From Nonomuraea glycinis (lineage in GTDB: Bacteria > Actinomycetota > Actinomycetes > Streptosporangiales > Streptosporangiaceae): a stretch of 64,000 nt of DNA. The position numbers and the translations under genes were made by a program. The notes beneath the pieces were generated by a model, which had not been told where the DNA came from, made no database searches, and saw only the letters and a list, made by a program, of their open reading frames with translations. The stretch covers positions 124,001-188,000 of the forward strand of contig NZ_BMNK01000013.1 in NCBI RefSeq assembly GCF_014646515.1. Direction: 5' to 3'. The stretch's first letter is position 1. Every line of letters starts with the position of its first letter. This document shows, piece after piece, positions 52,114-59,466 of this stretch.

Positions 52114-53433
52114 TCAGGCCTGCGGTTTGGTCCGGCTCAGTAGCCACTGGAGGATGGAGGTGTCCTCGTAGGTGGGTCCGTAGGCCGCGTGGTAGTCCGG
52201 CAGGGAGAACGCCGCGTCCTCGTACTCGGTGTAGTGCATAAGGGTCCCGATCTCCTCGGGGGACTTGCCTCGTGCGGTGTAGGCGTTCTGCAGCAGTTGC
52301 CGTGTGGTGCGGGCGAGGCTGATGTTCAGCAGGTGGTCGTGTACGCCGTGGGTGACCCAGAGCGGGACTTCCGCGGCGGCGATGGCCGCCGCCTGCTCGG
52401 CGTTGACCGCGAAGCCGCCGGTCACCAGCCCGCCGGCGAACAGGTCCGGACGCTTGGCGAAGGCGTGCCACAGCAGTTGGGAGCCGTAGGAGACGGTGGT
52501 GGCGTAGACCCGCCGCTTGTCGACGGCGTAGTCCTTGAGGAACTGGTCGAGCAGCTTGACCAGGAGGTCGGCCTCGGCCGCGCCGCCCACGCGCTGGTGC
52601 TGCGGGGCGAGCACGATGACGTCCTCGGTGCCGCCGGTCCACTTCTGCTGCAGCCAGGCCGTGGCGGGAATGTCCGCGGCCACCTGGACCATCAAGTTGT
52701 CCCCGTCCCAGCCCATGCCGTGCCCGGGCAGGACGACCATCAGCGGGTACGTCTTGGCCGGGTCGTAGTTCTTCGGCAGGTGGTAGTGGTACGGCAGCAC
52801 CATCCCGTTGGACAGGTACGAGCCGTAGCGGAATTCGTCGACGAGGAGGTTGACCGGCTTCTCGGTCACCTTTCTGGAGGTGTTCGGGGTTCCCTTGGCG
52901 AGCAGCGGCCCCCTGCCGAGGCCATGCCCGGGCTGTCCGTAGACGTTCTTGCGCTGGACCACCCGGGTGGGCAGATCCGGGTTCACCCGCACCGCGCACC
53001 GGCCGTTCGGACACTTGGAGGTGATCACTGTCCAGCCGGCGTTCTGCTCGGGGTCGAGCTCGACGATGACGTACCGGCCCGGCGTCGAACGGTGGTCGGC
53101 CCGGATGGTGGCGGCGTCGTTGGTGTAGGCGCGGGTGACCTTGCGGTCGGTCAGCTTGGGCAGGTCCTCGATGGGATTGAAGCGGAAGTTGTAGAGGGTG
53201 TCCTGGACCGAGAAGGTGGAGGTGTCCAATTCCCGTGGGTTGACGTTCTGGCCGTACTCGACCGCTACCGCGGACACTTTCTGCCCGTAGGTGTAGACCG
53301 TGGTGATGGGGGTGATGCTGCGGATTCCGGCATCGGGGCCGCTGCTTGCGTCGGCGGGCGCGGCGGACACCAGGCCCGAGGCGACCATGGCCAGGGCCGA
53401 GGCCATCACCCCGACCCATCTGCGGATGCGCAT
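52114..53433 (-). CDS. Secreted alpha/beta-hydrolase (esterase/depolymerase-like)
   Basis: A 439-residue exported protein with Sec signal peptide (residues 1-29, ADASS). An N-terminal beta-rich domain (about 35-200) precedes an alpha/beta-hydrolase domain: LMVVLPGHGMGWDGDN (oxyanion region), VYATTVSYGSQLLWHA (probable nucleophile Ser), and late WVTHGVHDHLLN (Asp/His). The elbow reads V-S-Y-G in place of a typical G-x-S-x-G, with Thr at the -2 Gly position. It resembles plant-polymer esterases and PHB-depolymerase-like proteins with an Ig-like front. A LacI-type operator lies 52 bp upstream. Confidence 0.85.
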   Translation of the reverse strand: MRIRRWVGVMASALAMVASGLVSAAPADASSGPDAGIRSITPITTVYTYGQKVSAVAVEYGQNVNPRELDTSTFSVQDTLYNFRFNPIEDLPKLTDRKVTRAYTNDAATIRADHRSTPGRYVIVELDPEQNAGWTVITSKCPNGRCAVRVNPDLPTRVVQRKNVYGQPGHGLGRGPLLAKGTPNTSRKVTEKPVNLLVDEFRYGSYLSNGMVLPYHYHLPKNYDPAKTYPLMVVLPGHGMGWDGDNLMVQVAADIPATAWLQQKWTGGTEDVIVLAPQHQRVGGAAEADLLVKLLDQFLKDYAVDKRRVYATTVSYGSQLLWHAFAKRPDLFAGGLVTGGFAVNAEQAAAIAAAEVPLWVTHGVHDHLLNISLARTTRQLLQNAYTARGKSPEEIGTLMHYTEYEDAAFSLPDYHAAYGPTYEDTSILQWLLSRTKPQA

Positions 53434-53484
53434 GCGGTACTTCCTTTCCGGCCGTGGGCCGCGTCGTACGCGTGACCCACTGTG

Positions 53485-53621
53485 CTAAATCGATTTAGTA
53501 ATGGGTAACAGTGGTGCCGGTTCGCGACGGGTGGGGATGCCACTGCGCACGTAGGCAGCGGAGTGCGGGCCGTGGATCGCTGGGAGCCCGGCATTGTTAC
53601 AGTGACGCTAAATCGGGTTAG
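53485..53621. promoter_or_regulatory. Two LacI-family operators upstream of the hydrolase
   Basis: CTAAATCGATTTAG (53485-53498) is a perfect palindrome; CTAAATCGGGTTAG (53608-53621) is near-perfect, 123 bp away. Both have the LacI-type centre CG. No gene occupies 53434-53781, which is the shared region behind the hydrolase and the regulator's end. Two sites suggest looping. Confidence 0.85.
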
Positions 53622-53781
53622 CTGTACTATTACGGCCGGTCCCACCCGTGTCAAGGCTCGATTACGGCCTCAGGAATCGCCGGCGTGGACAGATCCGTCG
53701 AGAACGCTCACCCTTGCTGATGGCGAGCGCGGGTGCCCGGTAGAGCGACTCCACAGGGGGCGACACGGGGGCCGAGGGCGC

Positions 53782-54855
53782 TCAGTCGAGCGACTCCGCG
53801 GTGGCCGACGGGGCGACGGAGTCGCGGCTGCGGACGGGCATCGGGACCCGATGCACCTCGCCCACCCGGTCGGGGTCGGAACGATCGCGGTCGATCTCGG
53901 TGAACAGCACGTCCACGGCCTTGCGGCCCAGCTCGTAGTGGGGCAGCGCCACGGTGGTCAGCTTGGGCCGCATCCACGAGGCGATGGGGTGGTCGTCGAA
54001 GGAGACGACGGAGACATCCGCAGGCACTTTGAGCCCGAAGTCGTCGAGTGCCTGGTAGACGCCCATCGCGATCCGATCGTTGAAGCAGATCAGCGCACGC
54101 GGCCGGGTGGTCCGCAGGAGATCCTGGGCCGCTGCGAGGCCGTACTCCGGCTGCCAGTCGGGGCAGACACGAGCGCCCGCCACCTTGACGCCCGCCTCGC
54201 CGAGCGCCTCCCGGATGCCGACGAGCCGTTCCACGGCAGCGACGCTCCCCGAGGGCACGTCGCGCAGGCTGGGACCGGCGCCGATCAGGTAGATGCCGTC
54301 GCGATGGCCGGCGTCGAGCAGCACACGGGCGGCGCTGCGGCCGGCCTCGACCTCGTCGGGCAGGACGGCGGGCAGAGGGGTGGGCTGCTTGGACAGCGCG
54401 TTGAGCAGCACGGTGGGCGCGGCGGTGATGCCTTTGGGCAGCTTGATGGTCCTGGTGAACATCGAGGCCAGGATGAGCCCGTCCACCTGGCGGTCCTGCA
54501 TGGCCTGAAGCAGGAGGCCTTCGAGCGCGGCGTCGCCTTCGGTCTCACCGATGAACAGCATGAAGCCGCGGTCGCGGGCGGCCTCGAGCGCTCCCTTGAT
54601 CATGTCACCGGCCAGGCGCGAGGTGGCGACGGTGTCGGAGACGAAGCCGATCGTCCGGGAGGTGCCCGTACGCAGGCCCACGGAGACGATGTTGGGCCGA
54701 TATTGCAGCTCTTCGGCGGCTTTGAGGACACGCTGCTCGACGTCGTGAGAGATGCGCAGCTCCCGGCCACGGCCTGACAGCACCAGCGAGGCGGTCGTGC
54801 GGGAGACGCCCGCGGCCTTGGCCACGTCGGCCAGCGTGACCCGTCGTGGGCTCAC
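53782..54855 (-). CDS. LacI family transcriptional regulator
   Basis: A 357-residue repressor. The N-terminal HTH is VTLADVAKAAGVSRTTASLVLSGRG, followed by a hinge helix region and the periplasmic-binding-type sensor domain (VDGLILASMFTR, DVSVVSFDDHPIASWMRP). It is divergent from the ABC importer operon and convergent in control with the hydrolase. Its likely operators (CTAA..CG..TTAG) lie at 53485, 53608 and 54930. It starts at a GTG. Confidence 0.93.
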   Translation of the reverse strand: MSPRRVTLADVAKAAGVSRTTASLVLSGRGRELRISHDVEQRVLKAAEELQYRPNIVSVGLRTGTSRTIGFVSDTVATSRLAGDMIKGALEAARDRGFMLFIGETEGDAALEGLLLQAMQDRQVDGLILASMFTRTIKLPKGITAAPTVLLNALSKQPTPLPAVLPDEVEAGRSAARVLLDAGHRDGIYLIGAGPSLRDVPSGSVAAVERLVGIREALGEAGVKVAGARVCPDWQPEYGLAAAQDLLRTTRPRALICFNDRIAMGVYQALDDFGLKVPADVSVVSFDDHPIASWMRPKLTTVALPHYELGRKAVDVLFTEIDRDRSDPDRVGEVHRVPMPVRSRDSVAPSATAESLD

Positions 54856-54929
54856 TCGACATCTCCGATCGTCAAGAGTGTGTTACGGGGGGTTGACATC
54901 GTACGACGCGTGTGGTGAGACTATCGGCG

Positions 54930-54943
54930 CTAACCCGATTTAG
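54930..54943. promoter_or_regulatory. LacI-family operator upstream of the ABC importer
   Basis: CTAACCCGATTTAG matches the sites at 53485 and 53608 in outline (CTAA....TTAG with central CG). It sits between the divergent LacI gene and the importer operon, 59 bp before the binding-protein start. Confidence 0.85.
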
Positions 54944-55002
54944 CAAACGAAATAGGGGCATCAGCCGGGCGCCGATTGTCCCACGCAGCAGAGGAGATGC
55001 AC

Positions 55003-56364
55003 ATGGCTCGTCGCGTTCACCCCGGCAGGTCCGGGGTCGCGGTTGTGATCGCCATGGGGGCGCTGGCCGCCGCCTGCGCGGCTCCCGGCGCCAACAGCCC
55101 GCAACCCCAGGCCACCGGCACGTCGCCGGTTTCGGCAGCGCCCACCTGCGGCTCGGCGCCGATCACGGTGAGCGGCTACTTCGAGACCGGCTTCCCGCTG
55201 CCCAAGGCGCTGACCACCGAGTTCACCAAACAGCACCCGAACGTCACGTGGGACGTCCGTGAGGACCAGTTCGCGGTGATCACCCAGAACGCCCCCCGGG
55301 TGCTGGCGGACAACCCGCCCGACCTGATGCGGCTGCCTCAGGTCTCCGAGCTGGTCAAGGACAACCTGCTGAAGAACCTCGACGGCTACGCGCAGGCCTT
55401 CGGCTGGGACAAGTGGCCGGCCTCGCAGCTCGAGCAACTGCGCCTGGGCCCCGGCGGCCGCCCGCGCGGTGAGGGCTCCCTGTACGCCCTCGGGCTCAAC
55501 TTCAGCATGACCGGCATCTTCTACAACAAGAAGCTCGCCGCCCAGGTCGGCATGACCAAGCCGCCCGCCACGCTGGCGGAGCTCGACCAGGTGCTGGGCA
55601 AGGCCAAGAGCGCGGGCATCACCCCCATTCTGCAGTTCAACGGCGGCGCCACCGGCGGCCTGGCGTTCCCGCTGCAGAATCTCATGGCCTCCTACGGCCC
55701 GGCCGGGCCCATCAACGACTGGATCTTCCAGAAGCCGGGCGCCACCATCGACACCCCGTCGAACCTTCAGGCCGCCCAGCACCTGGAGAAATGGACCAAG
55801 GCGGGATATTTCCAGAAGGACATCAACGCGGTCGACTACGCCACCATGATGAGCCGCTTCATCGACGGCAAGGGCCTGTTCATGTTCAACGGCGACTGGG
55901 AGTCGGGCAACCTCGACAAGCAGATGCCGGGCAACGCCGGCTTCTCCCTGATGCCGCCGGCGCAACAGGGCGGCAAGCGCGCCGCCATGTCGGCGCCCCT
56001 CACCTTCGGGATCGCCGCGAACGCCAAGAACGCCGACTGCGCCGCCTTCTTCCTCAACTGGGTGGCCACCGACAAGCGAGCCCGCGAGATCGGCGTCGAG
56101 ATCGGCGGATCGCGTCCGATGGGACCGGCCGACGCGTACATGCCGGCCGTGGCCTCGGACAAGGTCACCGCGAGCACCCTGGAAGCCGGGGCGGACATCG
56201 CCGGCGACAACGGCGCGATGGACTTCATCGCCAACGCCACCGGCGCCATCTACGCCAAGAGCTGGACCCCGAACCTGCAGAAGCTCGTCGCCGGGCAGCT
56301 GACAGCGCAAGAGCTGCTGACCAAGGTCCAGGCTGACTACACCGGCCAGCTCGAAGGGAACTGA
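55003..56364 (+). CDS. ABC sugar transporter substrate-binding lipoprotein
   Basis: A 453-residue extracellular carbohydrate-binding protein of the family-1 type. The start at 55003 has GAGGAG upstream and gives a lipobox (ALAAACA). The binding-protein outline is clear: ITVSGYFETGFPLPKALTTEFTKQHPNVTW, LAQVGMTKPPATLAELDQVLGKAK, FMFNGDWESGNLDKQMPGNAGFSLMPPA. It heads an operon with two permeases and a GH68 enzyme, which suggests fructose-containing oligosaccharides as cargo. ATPase is supplied from elsewhere, as is usual in actinomycetes. Confidence 0.92.
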   Translation: MARRVHPGRSGVAVVIAMGALAAACAAPGANSPQPQATGTSPVSAAPTCGSAPITVSGYFETGFPLPKALTTEFTKQHPNVTWDVREDQFAVITQNAPRVLADNPPDLMRLPQVSELVKDNLLKNLDGYAQAFGWDKWPASQLEQLRLGPGGRPRGEGSLYALGLNFSMTGIFYNKKLAAQVGMTKPPATLAELDQVLGKAKSAGITPILQFNGGATGGLAFPLQNLMASYGPAGPINDWIFQKPGATIDTPSNLQAAQHLEKWTKAGYFQKDINAVDYATMMSRFIDGKGLFMFNGDWESGNLDKQMPGNAGFSLMPPAQQGGKRAAMSAPLTFGIAANAKNADCAAFFLNWVATDKRAREIGVEIGGSRPMGPADAYMPAVASDKVTASTLEAGADIAGDNGAMDFIANATGAIYAKSWTPNLQKLVAGQLTAQELLTKVQADYTGQLEGN

Positions 56365-56369
56365 GACAG

Positions 56370-57299
56370 GTGACGCCCCGCTCCGCCGGCGCCCGAACCG
56401 CGCACCGGCGGCCGGTCGCGACCAAGCTGCGCGACCCGCGCGGCTTGGTCGGCTGGCTGTTCGTCGCCCCGGCGCTCATCTTCTACGCGGTGTTCGTCCT
56501 GCGCCCGATCACCCTGACGTTCCAGTACTCGATGTACGAGTGGAACGGCATCGGCGCCTCCACCTGGGTGGGGCCGGCCAACTACGGCAAGGTCTTCACC
56601 GATCCGGACCTGTTCGACTCGCTGATCAACGCCTTCAAGCTGATCGCGTTCTTCAGCGCCATCCCGGTCGTGCTGGGCCTGGCGATCGCCGCGACCATCC
56701 GGCGCATCGCCCAGAGCCGACTCGCCCTCGTGGCGCGGACCGTGCTCTTCCTGCCGCAGGTCATCCCGCTGGTGGCCGCCGGCATCGCCTGGAGCTGGCT
56801 GCTGGCCTCCACCGGAGTGATCAACCAGCTGCTCAGCCTCATCGGCCTCGGCGGGGTGACCCGGGCCTGGCTGGGCGACTTCGACACCGCCCTGCCGGCG
56901 GTCGGCATGATCGGCGCCTGGGTGCTGCTCGGCCTGTGCACGCTGCTGCTCCTGGCCGGCATGAGCAAGATCGACCCAGCACTGTACGAGGCCGCCCGGC
57001 TCGACGGCGCCGGCGCCTGGCGGGAGTTCGTCTCCATCACGGTCCCCAGCCTGCGGCAGGAGATCGCGGTCTGTGTCACCGTGACCGTCATCGCGGCCCT
57101 GGCCAGCTTCGACATCATCTACATCGCCACCCAGGGAGGCCCCGGCAACACCACCATGGTGCCCGGCCTGCAGATCTTCTACCTGGCCTTCGCCGAGCGC
57201 GAGGTGGGCACCGCCTCGGCCCTGGCCGTGGTGCTCATGGTGCTCGTGATCGCCTGTGCCCTGCCCATCCAGTGGTTCGCGAAGGACGGCAACCGATGA
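56370..57299 (+). CDS. ABC sugar transporter permease (MalF/UgpA type)
   Basis: This 309-residue membrane protein has six helices and the coupling EAA loop (ALYEAARLDGAGAWREFVSITVPSLRQE). It starts at a GTG 5 bp after the binding-protein gene and overlaps the second permease by 4 bp (ATGA). Confidence 0.93.
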   Translation: MTPRSAGARTAHRRPVATKLRDPRGLVGWLFVAPALIFYAVFVLRPITLTFQYSMYEWNGIGASTWVGPANYGKVFTDPDLFDSLINAFKLIAFFSAIPVVLGLAIAATIRRIAQSRLALVARTVLFLPQVIPLVAAGIAWSWLLASTGVINQLLSLIGLGGVTRAWLGDFDTALPAVGMIGAWVLLGLCTLLLLAGMSKIDPALYEAARLDGAGAWREFVSITVPSLRQEIAVCVTVTVIAALASFDIIYIATQGGPGNTTMVPGLQIFYLAFAEREVGTASALAVVLMVLVIACALPIQWFAKDGNR

Positions 57300-58120
57300 T
57301 CACCTCGCGGCGGGAGGCCTGGACGGGCAGGGTACTGCTCATCTTCCTGATGGCGGTCACGCTCCTGCCGTTCCTCAGCCTGTTCGTCACCGCCCTGCAC
57401 CCCTCCGGCACCTACCCGGCCGGACTGGCCTGGCCCGACGACCCCCAGTGGGGCAACTTCCCGCGGGCCTTCGAGGCCGCGAACATGGGCGAGTTGCTGA
57501 AGTCCAGCGCCCTCATCGTGCTGGGCGTGGTCCCGATCTCGATCGTGCTGGGCACGATGGCCGGCTTCGCCATCGGCCACCTGCGCGTGATCGGCGCCCG
57601 CGTGATCTTCCTGCTGTTCGTGCTCGGCCTGACCCTCCCGTTCGAAGGCGTCATCACGCCGCTGTACTACCAGATCCGCGACATGGGGCTGCTGAACACG
57701 CGCTGGGCCATCATCCTGCCGCTCATCGGCCTGTTCATGCCGTTCAGCGTCTTCTGGATGCGCGCCCACTTCGTCAACATGCCGGGGGAGCTGTCCGAGA
57801 GCGCGCGGATGGACGGCGCCAACGTGTGGCAGTTGTTCCGGCGCATCCACGTGCCCCTGGCCATGCCGGCGATCTCGTCCCTGGGCATCCTGCTGTTCCT
57901 GTGGACCTGGAACCAGTTCCTGCTGGCCATCGTCCTGGTGGACGACCCCGCCAAGCGCACGATGTCCGGCGCCTTGGGCGCCTTCCAGGGCCAATGGGGC
58001 ACCGACATCCCCCTGCTGTGCGCGGGATCGCTGCTGATCCTGACCCCCACGCTCGTGATCTTCCTCCTCTTCCAGCGCCACTTCGTCAAGGCCCTGCTCC
58101 AGGGCTCCCTGAAAGGCTGA
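57296..58120 (+). CDS. ABC sugar transporter permease (MalG/UgpE type)
   Basis: A 274-residue second permease with six helices and EAA loop (ELSESARMDGANVWQLFRRIHVPLAMP). The start overlaps the previous stop. With the preceding permease it forms the membrane channel of the importer. Confidence 0.93.
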   Translation: MITSRREAWTGRVLLIFLMAVTLLPFLSLFVTALHPSGTYPAGLAWPDDPQWGNFPRAFEAANMGELLKSSALIVLGVVPISIVLGTMAGFAIGHLRVIGARVIFLLFVLGLTLPFEGVITPLYYQIRDMGLLNTRWAIILPLIGLFMPFSVFWMRAHFVNMPGELSESARMDGANVWQLFRRIHVPLAMPAISSLGILLFLWTWNQFLLAIVLVDDPAKRTMSGALGAFQGQWGTDIPLLCAGSLLILTPTLVIFLLFQRHFVKALLQGSLKG

Positions 58121-58121
58121 C

Positions 58122-58166
58122 ATGGTCTCCCGAGCTGAACGCCGCCGCAGGCGGAGTGCCGCGTGA
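58122..58166 (+). CDS. 14-residue basic micro-ORF bridging permease and GH68 genes
   Basis: ATG at 58122, one base after the permease stop, opens MVSRAERRRRRSAA and ends in a TGA overlapping the GTG start of the GH68 gene (GTGA). It could couple translation across a 42-bp gap. There is no repeat here. It may be chance. Confidence 0.35.
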   Translation: MVSRAERRRRRSAA

Positions 58167-59323
58167 GCGGTGACCGACCGGCCCGCTGGACCCGCCGGCA
58201 CCTCGATCTGCTCACCGAGACCGGCACGACCACGGCGCCCGTCATCGACCCCGCGGCCGTACCCCGGATCCTGCCTGAATACGACCTCTGGGACCTGTGG
58301 CCGATTCAGGAGGAGAACGGCGCGACGAGCGTGATCGGCGGTCAGGAGCTGTGGATGACCCTGTCGGCCCCCGCCCTCGGCCACCCGGAGGAGCGCCACG
58401 ACAAGGCCCGGATCCGTCTGCTCGGCAAGAACGGCGAGGAGTGGCAGGACCTGGGGAACGCCTTCGCCGACGACGCCTCGCCCGGCAGCCGCGAATGGTC
58501 CGGATCTGCGGTCCGCCGGCCCGACGGCACCGTGTCCGTGTACTACACGGCCGCCGGGCGGCGCGGCGAAGCACGCCCGACGTACCGGCAGAGCGTCATC
58601 GAGGCCCGCCCCGCCCTGACCGCCGACGGCGGTCGGATCACGCTGCGACAGGACGCCGAGCATCGAGAGATCCTGCGCTCCGACGGCCGGATGTACCTGC
58701 CGGCCGATGAGGCAGACGGGGCACCGGGCCGGATCAGGGCGTTCCGCGATCCAGGCTGGTTCCGTGACCCGGCCGACGCGCGCGACTACCTCCTCGTCGC
58801 CGCGTCCACCGCCTGGGAGGACACCTTCACCGGCGCGATCGCCCTCGCCGCGCCAGGGGCCGACGGCTGGTCCCTGCTCCCGCCCCTCCTCATCGCCGAA
58901 GGCGTCAACCACGAGCTCGAACGACCGCACGTCATCGTCCACGACTCCCGGTATTACCTCTTCTTCTCCACCCAGCGCCGCACCTTCCACCCGGCCGGCA
59001 GCGCACCCACCGGCCTCTACGGCTTCGCCGCCCCCAGCCTGACCGGCCCCTACGAGCCGCTCAACGAATCCGGCCTCGTGCTCCAGAACCCGGCCGACGA
59101 ACCCGACCAGGCCTACGCCTGGCTGGTGCTGCCGGACCTCCAGGTGATCAGCTTCGCCAACTACCGGTCCGACCTGGGCGGCGATCTCCTAGGTGCGGGA
59201 GCCGCGCAGGCACGGGCCGGCTTCGGCGGCACCATCGCACCCACGCTCAAACTCACCCTGGAGGGACTGACGACCTCCGTCGGCCCGATCACCACAGATC
59301 TACGAGCCGCAGCCCGTTCCTGA
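58163..59323 (+). CDS. GH68 family beta-fructosyl hydrolase/transferase, cytoplasmic
   Basis: A 386-residue five-bladed propeller enzyme of family GH68 (levansucrase/beta-fructofuranosidase). Hallmarks are the nucleophile Asp44 in DLWDLWPIQ, EWSGSA (111-116), transition-state Asp196 in FRDP and the acid/base Glu253 in ELERPH. It has no signal peptide, whereas most GH68 enzymes are secreted, so it probably cleaves fructose from an imported sugar. It starts at a GTG, and is the last gene of the LacI-controlled importer operon. Confidence 0.88.
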   Translation: MSGDRPARWTRRHLDLLTETGTTTAPVIDPAAVPRILPEYDLWDLWPIQEENGATSVIGGQELWMTLSAPALGHPEERHDKARIRLLGKNGEEWQDLGNAFADDASPGSREWSGSAVRRPDGTVSVYYTAAGRRGEARPTYRQSVIEARPALTADGGRITLRQDAEHREILRSDGRMYLPADEADGAPGRIRAFRDPGWFRDPADARDYLLVAASTAWEDTFTGAIALAAPGADGWSLLPPLLIAEGVNHELERPHVIVHDSRYYLFFSTQRRTFHPAGSAPTGLYGFAAPSLTGPYEPLNESGLVLQNPADEPDQAYAWLVLPDLQVISFANYRSDLGGDLLGAGAAQARAGFGGTIAPTLKLTLEGLTTSVGPITTDLRAAARS

Positions 59324-59413
59324 GGCGCGACTGAGACGTCCTCCAGCCGGGCGTAAGGCACTGTACGGTCATCCACCGGAAGGCGGTCGGCTTGCCTTGT
59401 CTTTCTTGCATTC

Positions 59414-59424
59414 TTGTATAACAA
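59414..59424. promoter_or_regulatory. TTGT-NNN-ACAA operator-like site and AT-rich promoter
   Basis: TTGTATAACAA lies in a short AT-rich block (59400-59440) before the first GHL6-like gene, including a possible -10 TATAAC. The same outline recurs at 63455 (TTGTCAAACAA) before the next binding-protein gene, hinting at one shared regulator. Confidence 0.5.
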
Positions 59425-59466
59425 TATTTCTCGTCTAACGATCATTTCGACGAGAGGTGCGTCACG

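Noticed and set aside
53434..53781. A possible gene between the secreted hydrolase and the LacI gene
   Set aside because: Frames here are fragments that extend into antisense of neighbours; the only clear features are two operators.
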